This document shows positions 34,601-45,466 of a DNA stretch of 64,000 bases, piece by piece. The DNA comes from Ophiocordyceps camponoti-saundersi (nom. inval.). Its lineage: Eukaryota > Ascomycota > Sordariomycetes > Hypocreales > Ophiocordycipitaceae. Both the position numbers and the translations under genes were made by a program. The stretch covers positions 153,069 through 217,068 of the forward strand of contig PDHQ01000010.1 in assembly GCA_003339415.1 (NCBI GenBank). The letters run 5' to 3'. Every line of letters starts with the position of its first letter. Position 1 is the stretch's first letter. The notes beneath the pieces are model-generated. The model did not search any database. It was not told where the DNA came from and worked only from the letters and a program-made list of their open reading frames with translations.

Positions 34601-35145
34601 TCGAGGTGAAAATAGGCCTCCTTGACGCTCTCGCCGTGGTTTCCTTGCGGATTAGACAGACCGAAGAGCCTCTCTTTCAGAATGTCACTAAGGCGAGTCA
34701 GATCACGATCGACTCTGGGAGGCGGTCGATGAAGAAGAAGAAGAAGACAGACTCTTTCCCGTTCCAGAAGCTGAAAGCAATGTTCTCCAAACCGTGGGTA
34801 TCCGAAACTCCAGCAATACCGTCCTCGCCCCATCTGAAGGCTCGCGAGTGGGCGTGACTATGGGGAAAGTCTGGAGGCGGGAGTCAACCAAAAGAAGGCA
34901 GGGGTGAGCATTAAAAGGGGAGGAGAAGCGGGAAGCATACGGCTCCAAGCATCTCCATCGGAGCTATAGTCCTCTCTCACTGCGGTCCGGTCAGCCTGAT
35001 ACGGCCGTTTATGACGAGGATCCAAGGTACCTGTGGCCCACTGCCGCTCGGCAACATAGGGACCCCATTTCTTCCAATACTTGACGCGCTCTCGATCGTC
35101 CCGAAGGCGTTTCTCTTCGTCGGTGACATAGTTGAAAGCTGTCAT
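31642..35145 (-). CDS. GH63-clan glycosidase-like protein (YMR196W family)
   Basis: Eight exons (35031-35145, 34941-34979, 34753-34870, 34591-34687, 33851-34478, 33338-33797, 32044-33288 and 31642-31975) sum exactly to 1011 residues, close to yeast YMR196W. The N-terminal region reads [20 protein letters not shown] then [20 protein letters not shown] and [12 protein letters not shown]. The middle has [17 protein letters not shown]. The (alpha/alpha)6 barrel has NYEW-like [63 protein letters not shown] and a closing [15 protein letters not shown]63 enzymes remove glucose or related sugars from oligosaccharides or glycosides, but the substrate of this cytosolic-looking fungal branch is not established and no signal peptide is seen. 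The 80-residue C-terminal tail is charged. The second exon is only 39 nt. Confidence 0.93.
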
Positions 35146-35655
35146 GACGGCAGTTGCGGAGAGGAGGAAACGGCCCGAGGGGAGGAGAGACAGCGGCTAT
35201 CGGAGTCAGCCTGGAGAAGCGAGACGCCGGCCGGAAGAGAGAAGACGAATTGAGCAGCTTCGATCAGCAAGATGAAGCGCTTCCTTTTTTTCGCGGGAGA
35301 CGGTTGTGTAGGTTGGTAGATGAATAGGTCGTAGGTAGGCAGATTAGTAGTAGGCTGCTCGATGGGTGGAACCGCAACCGTAGGAGTAACGCCGTTGGTC
35401 CGCCGTCCCAGTTGGCAGCGACCACCCAAGCTATACCTGCCTACTCTCGAGCTAGCCGAAAGGTTATCTATCTCTCGGTATCTGGTAGGCTTTTGGGTGG
35501 CAGGAGTATGGGAAAGCTAAACAGCACAAGCACAGATGTCTTGGGTTGGGAGACAGAGGAGTCTCCGATTGCGGAGCATCCGGGTCTGGCATCCAGGTAC
35601 GTGCGTCATTGGGCTGTCGCAGGACGCGAAGTTGACGAGCAGGTGCACGCGCGGG

Positions 35656-35687
<32 letters not shown>

Positions 35688-35764
35688 CCTTGAGCGGTGA
35701 GGGAGGTTACAATCGGCAGCCGGAGAGAAATTGATTGCATGTACGGATATGCATGCACGTACTA

Positions 35765-35799
<35 letters not shown>

Positions 35800-36935
35800 A
35801 TAGGTAGCGTTGCAGTGCCGGGGAGTTTTTTCGTTAACGAGGGATTGTTTGTCTATCGGGTTGCCAGTTGAGAGGGAGGATGCAAGCCATTATTACGTCA
35901 GTCCAATAGATGGATTGGATGAGCTTAATAAGTCTCACAAGCCAGCCAGAAGACGACTGTATCACTCACTCTTCACAATAGGTGGGCAAAGATGATCCAA
36001 CCAACCCAACTACCTCCATACATACATGCTCTCACCTTCACGTGTACCGTCTGTACGCCGATCAAGGCCGCGGTTATTATGACGACGCTGCCCAAGGTCA
36101 GTCAGTGTCACATACATATATAGATCTCAGTAATGCTGAATACATCATCAAACCGGGCAGAAGACCACCTCTCCTCCCATCACGCCCCATGACTCTTGTA
36201 CCACAACAACTCCTTCTCCTTACCCTTCTCCTTCTCCCAGTGACCAACTCCCCTGTGACCTCGGTATTATAACATGTCATTATAATGTCATTCACAGCCA
36301 AGTCTCCGGCTGGTAGCGGAAAAGGCAGGGATACGTCAAGAATGGCCAAACCCAAGGAAAATCTCGTCTCCAACAACTAAACACTGACATACATACATAC
36401 ATATCAGCCGAACACGTCCACGAGATATGCCATGATTCGAGCAGGAAACTAGACGGAGAAAACACACCATACATAGATTGGTCAGCTTCTCATCAAGCAT
36501 CTCTTCAACACCCTCTCCCCCACCCGCCGTGCCGCTACAAAAGCTGAGCGAGCCGAGGCGAATCGAAAAGCGACGGGTGAGGAAGGGGCTGAGAAGGCAG
36601 CGTGACCAGGGGGGGGGTCCGACCCTTGTCCTTCTTTTCTTCTTTCTTCCCTTTTCCCTTTCCCTCCTTTCCTCTCCCGCTCCGGCCGCGAAAGATGCTC
36701 GATTCGGGGCGGCTGTCCCGCGCTCTGTGCACCTGAGCCGTTTCCTGGCGGAGAAGAGTGCTGAGGCCTGGATAAGAGGGGCGGAGCAGGGCGAGGACCG
36801 GGGGTGGGTGGTGAAAAGGGTGTCGTAGTGTCGTACATGGTATGTACATAATGAACATGTTAGTCCTCGCCCAAGTGAAGCTTATGAGGAGGAAGATCGC
36901 TTCCATCTCACCCTCGTGTCTCGTCTGTCCAAGCC
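35146..36935. other. long intergenic region between divergent GH63-type and regulator genes
   Basis: It is 1.8 kb without a supported gene. It holds a (GA)n run at 35654-35683, a (TGTC)n run at about 35765-35799 and CATA repeats near 36389-36402. Part of it must carry the promoters of the two outward-facing genes. Confidence 0.5.
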
Positions 36936-38485
36936 ATGGATATGGCTCACTTCACCACCACCGGCGTGCTTCCCTACGCTACCACCGAGTTCGACTATTC
37001 GTCGCTGCTACAGCCGGATGACGTTCCCGTACCGGCCGAGTCTCCCGAGCGGCCCCTGGCCTCTAGTCCGGAAGCCGCCGTCGTCCGCCGTCAGCCGGTA
37101 CAGCGGCAGAGATTGGAACGCCGTGGCCATACCAAGAGTCGTCGAGGTTGCTACAACTGCAAGAGGCGGCGCATCAAGGTGCTAGAATCATCGTCGCCCT
37201 CGTCAATGACTGGCTTGACTGACACCCCCCTGACTCCCGGCCCCCAGTGTCAGGAGACGCGCCCATCTTGCGGTCACTGCGTCAAGACCGGGCTTGACTG
37301 CGAGTATCCGTCGCTACCACGCGTAGTTCATCAGGTGCATCCTTCTGACTACCTATGCCCTCGAGTCTGCTTTAGCCGGATACCTGACAGCTTGGCCAGC
37401 CTCAGAATCAGATTCCTCTCTTCAGTTTACAGGACATGCGTCTCTTCCAGCATTTCCTTACTCAGTGCTATCCCGTAACGCATCCGCTTAAACAGGACGG
37501 TATATGGACTCATGAGATCCCCTGCATCGCGCACAACGTATGTCCTCTTCCCTGCCTACTACCTACCTACCTACACACTCCGTGGCATCTGACTCAAACA
37601 CACGCCCACAGCACGACTTTCTTATGCACTCCATCCTGGGATTCGCCGCCTCAGAGCTCGCCCACACCGACGAAAGTAGCGGCCTGCTCACGGCAGCCAT
37701 GACTCACCGCGTCAAGGCCATCCGGGCCATCAAGAAGCGGCTCACGGACGACGCCGGCACCGACATGGCATACGAGGAGGCCAACGCGCTCGTGGCGACG
37801 TGCTTTGCCCTGACGTTCCAGTCGGTCAGCCTCGACGATGGCCTACCCGATTACATGACCTTCATCCGCGGAATCCTCATCATCGGCATGCAGATGATGC
37901 TCAAGGGTATGACGCCCATGTTCGACGGCCTGTTTGAGGACCGGCAGGACGAGCTGATGACGCCGCCGGTGCTGCGCATGTCCTTGATCCCGGCCGGTTG
38001 GGCTGATGCCGCGGTCATGGCTATATCGTCGCTGCGGCCTCTGTGCATGAATGCCGTCGAGGTGACCTACCATCAGCAGCTCCTGGCCATTGCGCAGAAG
38101 CTGCAAATCAGCTCCTTTGATGGTGTGTCGTTTCCTTGGGCTCTTCCTTCTCTACAGTCCGCCGCTGACCGCTGTTGAAGCTTCTCAGGCCCATGCCAGA
38201 GAGTACGCCTGGTGGATGATGCTCCCTCACGCCAACTTCCAGCAACTCATCAACCTCAGCCGGCAGTCGACAATCCTCCTCCACACACACTGGATCGCCC
38301 TATCGCAAATCATGGCCGTCATGACGGAGAGAGAAAACGACGGTAGCATGCGGCAGGACCGCGGCATGGATCCAGGCTTCATAAGGTGGCTTAGATACCT
38401 CAATGCCCGCATCGACTTGGAGCACCAGCCATATAATCAGTGGCCCCTGTGGGTAGAAGGCACCCTTCTCGGCAAGCGTAGGTAG
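36936..38485 (+). CDS. Zn2Cys6 transcription factor, Upc2-like architecture
   Basis: It is a fungal binuclear zinc-cluster regulator of unknown target genes. Exons 36936-37178, 37248-37334, 37433-37537, 37612-38122 and 38181-38485 give 416 residues. The DNA-binding domain lies at about residues 65-105: GHTKSRRGCYNCKRRRIKC, then QETRPSCGHCVKTGLDC, so all six cysteines are present after splicing. The following region has MRLFQHFL, IWTHEIPCIAHN and HDFLMHSILGFAASELAH, typical of the Upc2/sterol-uptake-like subgroup with a C-terminal ligand or activation domain; AREYAWWMMLPHANFQ and NQWPLWVEGTLLGK are near the end. The first intron (69 nt, 37179-37247) interrupts the zinc cluster directly before the third cysteine, keeps frame and has no stop. 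Nothing nearby looks like a biosynthetic cluster it might control. Confidence 0.9.
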
Positions 38486-39182
38486 AGGCCAGCTTGGAGG
38501 GGAGCCCGTCAAGCTTGTCTCGACAGCCGCCCACGAGGCTGACAGGCCCCTTTCCCCATGGCAATTCCATCTAGCAGGACCGATTCGGACTAATGCCGTC
38601 GACGAAACTGCACCTCTCACTCGCTGGCGACGTCCAAACACCACGTGCAGCAGTTCGTCTCTAGCCTCCGGATGCCGACCCCTGAGGCCAGTCATGTCGA
38701 TCTCGAGTTCGCCATGGGTTTCCGTAATCGTCCGCACATCGACCGGATAAATATTGCCCGTCACGACCAGACGACGAGCCTCTGGCGCAGACTAGGTCGG
38801 ACTAGTCGCCGGGACCTGGTCCAGCCATGATACACTGGTGCATGGGAGTGGCTTTGCCGCTGCTAGCGGGACAGCGGCGCGCCATTGACAGCGCCCTGAC
38901 AGCTAGTCTTAGTTTCACCTCTGTCTGCCTCTGCCATAGTATTCAGCTATATCGGTCCGTACAAATAGGCTGCGGCTGCGGCCGACTCTTATGCGTCTTG
39001 TCGTAATCTCATCCGCTCCCTATTCAACGTCAAGAATCCCATGTCGAGGTTCTCACAGACGATTCGGACGACCATACCTTGAACGGGCAGCCGATGAGAT
39101 TGCATCAGTCTCTTTGTCTTCCCTATTTGCGTTCGTTACAGCTTTCACGACGGACACCCACGCACTCGCGCGCACTGCGGCC
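38486..39182. other. intergenic region, regulator / PPxY protein
   Basis: I see no supported gene. The frame of the next gene is open from 38991, but the part before 39183 is not protein-like. Confidence 0.45.
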
Positions 39183-39920
39183 ATGGCTACCCGAGCTGGA
39201 CATTTGAATATGAATCCGTCGGCTCCGACTCGTCGTCCGACTCTTCCCCCTGCCTACAGGCGCGAGCCCGAGGGCGAGAACCTACCTTCACATCCTCCTC
39301 CCAAATACGAGTCCATCTTCGGATCGGCGGCAACGCAGGCGAACCCGCACCCTGCTCGCCCAGCACGGGAAACCATTTTCCAGAGGACGCAAGCCTTTCA
39401 GGTGGACACGGCGGCTCAAAATTCTTCGCCGCCGCGGTTGTCTGAGTTTGTCCCCTTTTGCAGCACCAAGGATCGCTTCGGATCCTGTCGACCGCTGAGA
39501 ATGCGGAACGCCGGCTCCGTCGAAGACCTCGAAGTCCGCGGCTGTGGCTGCCATGCCCGGATGCACACTCATCAAGGAGGAGCCCTGCAATGGCGGTACG
39601 CCGGCCGAGGTGAGCGCAAGGTGGCCGGAGCGAGCAGCCTCCTCGTCCTAGACCTGATCACGACGGGAGCAAGCGCCGGAGAAGAGAGGCGCAAGCCAGT
39701 TGCATATCTTGTACGCAGCAGCCCGCTCCGATCAGGGGGTGACAACGATTGGCGCCTCCTCGTCGACCTGCGAGGCTGGCTGGCGACCAAGAAGGAGGCT
39801 CAGCAGATGGAGGTGCTCATCACGGCGAGCTGCCTCGCCCTGCTGAAGAAGGATGTAGATAGACGGAGGACGCTGCAGATAACCGTCATGAAGGATGACG
39901 TGGCTTCGAGCCATCAATAA
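39183..39920 (+). CDS. hypothetical protein with a PPxY motif
   Basis: It is a single-exon frame of 245 residues starting MATRAGHLNMNPSAPTRRP. A proline-rich start contains LPPAYRREPEGE and PPPKYESIFG; PPxY motifs are ligands for WW domains, such as those of Nedd4/Rsp5 ubiquitin ligases. A cysteine/histidine-rich patch, RGCGCHARMHTH, follows near residue 120. The second half looks folded, with SLLVLDLITTGAS, DWRLLVDLRGW and EVLITASCLALLKKD. There is no signal peptide or clear membrane segment. I do not recognise the family. An arrestin-like or ubiquitin-ligase-adaptor role would fit a PPxY motif, but that is a guess. The frame is also open upstream to 38991. Confidence 0.65.
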   Translation: MATRAGHLNMNPSAPTRRPTLPPAYRREPEGENLPSHPPPKYESIFGSAATQANPHPARPARETIFQRTQAFQVDTAAQNSSPPRLSEFVPFCSTKDRFGSCRPLRMRNAGSVEDLEVRGCGCHARMHTHQGGALQWRYAGRGERKVAGASSLLVLDLITTGASAGEERRKPVAYLVRSSPLRSGGDNDWRLLVDLRGWLATKKEAQQMEVLITASCLALLKKDVDRRRTLQITVMKDDVASSHQ

Positions 39921-40233
39921 CGAGCATTTTGTCTGCATTGGAGAGCCGTGACGACGAGCCTGTATCATGATGTAGTATGTAGTATGATGATATGTAGGTA
40001 GAGTCTTACTCTTGGACGGCTACGGAGTAGACGGGATATAGGAGTAGGTATGTACGAATATGAAGATACGAGAGGTGATGTCCGGCTTACACAGCGACGT
40101 CACGTGATAATGAGCTACACCTCCAGCTGCCTTGCGAGGAAAAGGTCGGCTCTCAATCCCAAGCCAACGAACAAGCAGCAAGCATCGTCTCCCGACTTCT
40201 CATCTTTGCCGCAACAGGAGCGCCGTCGCCAGA
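39921..40233. other. intergenic region upstream of ATP15
   Basis: About 310 bp with GTAG-rich and TATG-rich patches. A GACGTCACGTGA element lies near 40096-40107. No gene is seen. Confidence 0.45.
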
Positions 40234-40570
40234 ATGACTGCTGCGTGGAGAGCCGCCGGCCTGACGTAAGTTGCCGTGTCGTCAACGCCGCAGTCAATTG
40301 CTCCGCCTAACAGGGCATGCGCATAGATACAACCATTACCTGGCCATCGCCGCTCGCACCGTCCGCCGCTGCCTCAAGGAAGACAAACGAATCGCGGCCG
40401 AGCGTCACGGCGAGTCGGATGTGCGCTTCGTAAAGTGGGAGGTATGTACCAACGTCCCCTGTGCGGATCCGGGCCCGTCACTGAACCGTCCTCTACAGAA
40501 GGGCGTCGCCGGCGAGACACAAGATCTTAAGCGCGCCAATGCCGCCGCCATGAAGGAGAACGCTTCCTAG
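40234..40570 (+). CDS. ATP15: ATP synthase subunit epsilon, mitochondrial
   Basis: This small protein is part of the central stalk of mitochondrial F1 (fungal epsilon, not the bacterial one). Three exons, 40234-40265, 40327-40441 and 40499-40570, give 72 residues; fungal members are 60-75. It starts MTAAWRAAGLTYNHYLAIA, the family's defining N-terminus, and continues ARTVRRCLKEDKRIAAERHG and DVRFVKWEKG. The first coding exon is only 32 nt and the protein is easily missed by gene finders. Another F1Fo subunit, OSCP, lies about 9 kb to the left. Confidence 0.93.
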
Positions 40571-41086
40571 ACGAGCTCGACATGTTGTGTGTGGGCGGAC
40601 GGGGGTTACGTCATGGCTCGAGCACCATACTGGGATTAGACGGATCGGATAAGTCGATTGCGATTGTGTCACTTCTTGGACCGTTTTCGCTGCAAGAGAA
40701 GCAGCTTCATATTGGTGGCCTCAGATGGTCTTGAAGCTTAATTGTGCGCCTGACGTGAGGCTGGAGAAACGGGTTGGTAGAGAGCATCGTGAAGTTTATG
40801 TACGTGCAAGCCTTGTGCCTAGGTAGGTAGTATGCGTGTATGTATGTGTGATGGTGGCCAAGGTCGCCTCAAGCTGTAACCTACAAAGCCTTTGTATGTA
40901 TGTATAACCAAGACCTTTAGCAGCGCGTCAAAAAGCTGTGATTCACCACGATTCTGCAGCTTCAAGAAAGTCAGAGCGGAATCTTGTATGTACGCCGAGG
41001 CTGGTAGTGCGGCCAGCGCCCCTCGGCCAGTGCCCACCCCCCACAAACGTGCCCCCAACAACATCCGGCAGCCCCCAAAATCAATC
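40571..41086. other. intergenic region, ATP15 / MAK10
   Basis: I see no gene. Short TAGG and TATG repeats occur at 40820-40850 and 40890-40905. Confidence 0.5.
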
Positions 41087-43756
41087 ATGACGCTTCCACA
41101 ACACCAGGGTCCTGCCGGCGACGCGAGACCGCAAATGGCCCTGGGAGACGCATCTGATGGTATGAGCTCTTGAGAGTGGCATTTTTCTCTCTCTCTCTCT
41201 TTTCCTCACCGGCAGACGCAGAGATCGCCAGACTGTCGCTCGGACAAGCTCCCGGATCGCCGCCGCCACCGCCACCGCCAAACATCGACAGTCCCGGCAT
41301 CGTTGCCGTCGACATCACTAGCAACTTTGCCGAGGCCGTCCGCAGTAAGTCGACGATGCTGCTTTTGGGGGCCGTTCGCTCGCTGAACAAGCCTAGCCTT
41401 GGGCCCCGGAGAGCTCGTACAAGATGAGCACTTCACTCTCTTCGAGTCCGTCGCCGCTCTCGAAGTACGCCTCGACATGTCCTCTCTCATCATGCTTCTT
41501 CCACTGACGCGACTTCAGATCATGGATCCCAAGATGGACAGCGGCTGTGTCCTTCCGGGCGACGAGTCCGACGAGCTATACGACGTCTCGACCGTTCTTC
41601 TCCCCGATGAAGTTCTCGGTATTATCGATCAGCTTCTCTGCCACGAGGTGAGCGGGCACTCAATCCTGCGTCGCACCGCTCACCCATTTGCTTGCAGATG
41701 TCGTGGCATTTGGGATACCCGCTGTCGCAGACGCTCTTTACCAGCGTCCACGTCGAGGCGCTCTTGATGCCGAGTCCCGCAAGCGTAGAAGACGCATACT
41801 TCGTCCGACACGCCGGCGACACGGGCAATCAGCAGCCCATGCTGCGCGTATTGAGGGCATACTGTCTCGCCATGCTCAAGGCCTGTGGCTACGTCAACGA
41901 GCGCATCAAGTCGGAACACTACTATGAGGTCATATGCTCCCCTTGCTACCTTGTCTGACGAGCAAGACTCTGACGATGCGTTTGAATAGGAGGAAGACTT
42001 CGTCACCAACACATATAACCGGACACTGCTCAGCAGCATCCCCACCGACGCCATTCGCCAAGTTCTGACGGACGCCCAAGATTTGCTCGAGTCCCTGAGA
42101 AACTCCATCGGCTCTGCTGTCACCGATGGTCTCATAAGTCGGCTGACCCTGCGTCGCCTCTTCCTCGCCGCCGCCGAAAGCCCGAAGCATATCAGGGATC
42201 GGGAAAGGGCTCGACAGCCATGGACGGAGGCGCTGTCACTACTGCCACGCATAGCCTCGACGCACTCCTTGGGGAAGCCCGTCGTCGAGGCCTTTAGTGT
42301 GAAGCTGCAGAGGAAGCTGGCCAGCACGATGCCCCCTCGGCCAATTGTTGAGCTTGGCTTCGACGAGGCATTCCGTCACCTGTCACGTCTGTTCGGAGAT
42401 AGCTGCGAGGTAATAGGCGCCCTTGAATACACAAACTCGCGCTGCCTTCAGGTAATAACTCTACCCCTCCCTCTCATCCTCTCACTCGGGCTGACGACTT
42501 CTCAGACCTTTGTGGCCACTTTTCAAGCCAAAAAGCCTCAGCCCCTCGTCTACGTCCGGACGTTGCTGCAGACCTTTCTCTTCAACGACATGAAGATCCT
42601 GGGCTCCATGAGCATCCGCCAGCTGCTTGACGACGACTTGTCGATAGTTACCATGCCAGCGAGTCCTATACTCGATCGAGAGAACGACGATGTTGAAGCT
42701 GTGCAAGACCCTCGCTTCGTCGTGGCACAGCAGATGGAACTGTTCAGGCAACAAGCAGCCCAGCCCTTTCTGGACATTCTGCGGACGGCGTGCCAGAACC
42801 GTTGCCGGCAGCGACGGACCCTTTGCCACCTCATCCGGGACTGGGAGAGCCTGCAGGTCGACGCCGAATATATGGATCAGACGCTACAGGACGAGACCGG
42901 ACAGCAGCCCCTAGTACAGCCGTCGACGTCACGCGACGAGCCCGTCGAGCTGTATCCCCTGGTGCTGTCGTCCTGGACATATCTCTACAAGCTGCACCAG
43001 ATGGAGCTCATCGTTCAGCTCGGCTTCGAGCTGCAGATCTACCAAGCCGACGAGCTGGCCGGCATGTACTGGCATCTCAACTACCTCGCCCGGTTCCGGC
43101 TGCAGCATGCCGAACGAATCAAGTCCTTCGTCGTCCATCGGGTCGATCAGGCAAGGGCGCAGTCACCGCCGGACCGCGTAGCGTCGGAGAGGCTGCAGCT
43201 ACAGCGCTCGCTGGCTCAGGCGCGGCTTTCGCTGCTCGACGCCGCCGTGACGTGGGAGCTGTCGGACGCCTTGTGCTGCCTGTACACGGCGCTGCTCCGC
43301 CTTCGCCTGGTCAAGTCTCCGCCACGGCCGTACAGCAGCGACGAGCTCCGTTTCGCGCTCCGCATGAAGCCCTTTGTCGCCATCGGCTTCCCGCCGCCGC
43401 CTACGTTTGACGAGTTCGTCGAAGGCGTGACGCAGCCGGAGACGACGACGGCGGAGCTTCTCGAGTACGGCGAGAAGGCGGCCGCTGGTGCCAAGAAGGG
43501 CTTCGAGACGCTGAGCAAGCTGTCGGCCGAGGAGTCTTTTTCTGTCGGCTCGCACGACCGGTGGGTCGCGTCGGCCAAGGGGGCGCTCAAGTCGAGTATC
43601 GCCGCCGGCATCGCCATCTCCAGTCTGCAGAAGGCGTTGGCTAAGCAGTCGACGACGGGCGGCGACGATGGTCTGGGCCTTAGGGTTGAAGTACCTGGCC
43701 CGGACGAGGCGTATCACAACTGGTGGATTGTTCCCAAAGTGGTGGCGGCCGTATAA
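41087..43756 (+). CDS. MAK10: NatC N-terminal acetyltransferase auxiliary subunit Mak10/Naa35
   Basis: Naa35 anchors the NatC complex (Naa30, Naa35, Naa38), which acetylates N-terminal Met followed by a hydrophobic residue on nascent chains. Seven exons, 41087-41159, 41216-41344, 41397-41464, 41519-41647, 41698-41928, 41990-42451 and 42506-43756, give 780 residues. The N-terminus has a PPPPPPN stretch, then VDITSNFAEAVR and LGPGELVQDEHFTLFE. The family hallmark IMDPKMDSGC opens exon 4. LSQTLFTSVHVE, TFVATFQAKKPQPLVYVR and FNDMKILGSMSIRQLLDD follow; the C-terminal part has MKPFVAIGFPPPPTFDEF and ends HNWWIVPKVVAAV. The 54-nt intron 42452-42505 is in frame with no stop. Confidence 0.95.
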
Positions 43757-44220
43757 TATCTAAGTCGCTTAGAATAGGTGCTCCATAGAACGGGTACGGG
43801 GGTGTTGAGTTTATCGCCAAGGGCGAAAGGGGGAGGACTAGGCTGCTGATAATATCAAGTTCATACAAACTGTCATGTATGTAGTGATTCCATCTGAGGC
43901 TTTCCTCAAGACCAGATGATGATATACAACATTCAGACGATAACGATGGTTCTTGCTCGTGCTTCTCGATGATATATCCCAGACAGATACACACACTCCT
44001 TGACCCCTTGATGGCTTGATGACAGTAACTGTTCAGCTCCCCTATCCTGCTTCTTCATGGGCAAATCTCACTTGTAGTTTGGCTGAACATTGATGCTGTT
44101 CCACTTCTCTCAAGTGTTGATCCCACTGCTCGTCACTTGCCGCTCATTGACAAGAATAATCGAGGCGTCGTCCTTGGTTCGACTTCTGTAGCCTGACGTA
44201 AATATTGATAGTGAGAACCT
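43757..44220. other. convergent intergenic region, MAK10 / PMP47-like carrier
   Basis: It holds 3' flanks of two genes. No gene is seen. Confidence 0.5.
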
Positions 44221-45300
44221 CTAGGCGGCGAGACGCTTCCGCGCAGCAGCCGAGCGAAGCCGAATAGTTTGCTCGTAGAGAACGTCCTTGAAGGCGAAGA
44301 GGAAGGCGGCGGTGAGGACGCTCTGCGTGACCTTGGGACCGATGCCTAGTGACGTGCATGTCAGTCGAGTCGAGACGATGATATGACAAGAGGCGCGCCT
44401 TACCTTTATAGAGACCGGCGTAACCTTCGTCCTTGATGACGCGGCGCAGGGTCTGCGACATGCCCTCCTTCTTGGCGCTGTTGCGGCCGGCGACATGCAT
44501 CTGGCTTTTAACGGTGATGTACGGATACGTGACGGAGGTGGCGAACAGCTTGCCCAAAGCACCCAGTAGGAAGGCAATGGTAGGCGTGACGGCCTTTTGC
44601 CGCTTCTCGACGGCGTTCTTCATCTGCTCAAATAAGGTGTACTGCAGAATGGGATTGATGACGAGGACGAGGGCGGGAATGACACCGGCGAAGAGCGCCT
44701 GAGGCCCTTCGTTACGGAGCAACGACATCAAGGTTCCAATCGTCGAAGGCGCGGCCGAGGCACGGCTTGAGCCTCCACCAGCAGCCTCGAGGTCAGCATC
44801 TGCCGTGCTCTGACGACGGGTGGTGACCCTAGTGTTGACGACCCAGATGGGGTTGGTGATGACGACCGTCGCAGAGCCGGCAATGGCGCCTGCAATCATG
44901 GATTCGACCGTCGTGAGTTTCTTGCTGGCGCGACCGGCGGAGCGAGCAGCGCGTTCGAAGAAGCCGCGAGTCCACTCGTACCAATAGTAATAGACGAAGT
45001 TGGTGACGCTTATACCGAACAGAGCCGAGTTGACGCCGGCGTAAAGACCGGCCACGCCCTCCCGAGCTACGATGCGGCGGACGGCGGCAACGAAACCGGT
45101 CTCTGCCTTTGTGGACTCGACTTGTGCGCGGGTCGAGAGCGTTATGAGCGGATAACTATCACCTACTTTAGCCCCGTCAAGTCTTTATCTCTCTCGCCAG
45201 CTGAGGAGGAAGCGCACGTCAGGATCATGGATAGGATACCGCCGCCGGCACCGGCGAGGGCGTGGGCGACATTGTCGTTTTGCGGAGGAGGTGGAGTCAT
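44221..45300 (-). CDS. PMP47: peroxisomal adenine-nucleotide carrier, PMP47/Ant1 type
   Basis: It is a mitochondrial-carrier-family protein. The PMP47 branch resides in the peroxisome membrane and imports ATP for fatty-acid activation. Exons 45218-45300, 44404-45155 and 44221-44345 give 319 residues, with six predicted membrane segments. The three repeats are marked by TYPLITLSTRAQVEST (typical of PMP47, where the usual acidic residue of the carrier signature is absent), TNPIWVVNTRVTTR and TYPYITVKSQMH. AGAGGGILSMILTYP begins helix 1, and GLYAGVNSALFGISVTNFVYYYWYEW forms the segment after repeat 1 (given in parts: GLYAGVNSALF, FVYYYWYEW). A low-complexity loop (about residues 160-180) follows TRRQ. 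Mitochondrial location cannot be excluded from sequence alone. Confidence 0.9.
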
Positions 45301-45401
45301 TATGGCTGCGGTATGATGAAGCAGAGACGATGAGAGAAGAGTCTATGCGAGTCCCTCATGGCAGCGTGAAAGGATATGCCTTTACGCCGAGGTTCGCAGG
45401 G

Positions 45402-45466
<65 letters not shown>

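Noticed and set aside
36936..40570. Possible secondary-metabolite cluster around the Zn2Cys6 regulator
   Set aside because: The neighbours are housekeeping genes (GH63-type protein, ATP15, MAK10) and no synthase, oxidase or transporter set is present.
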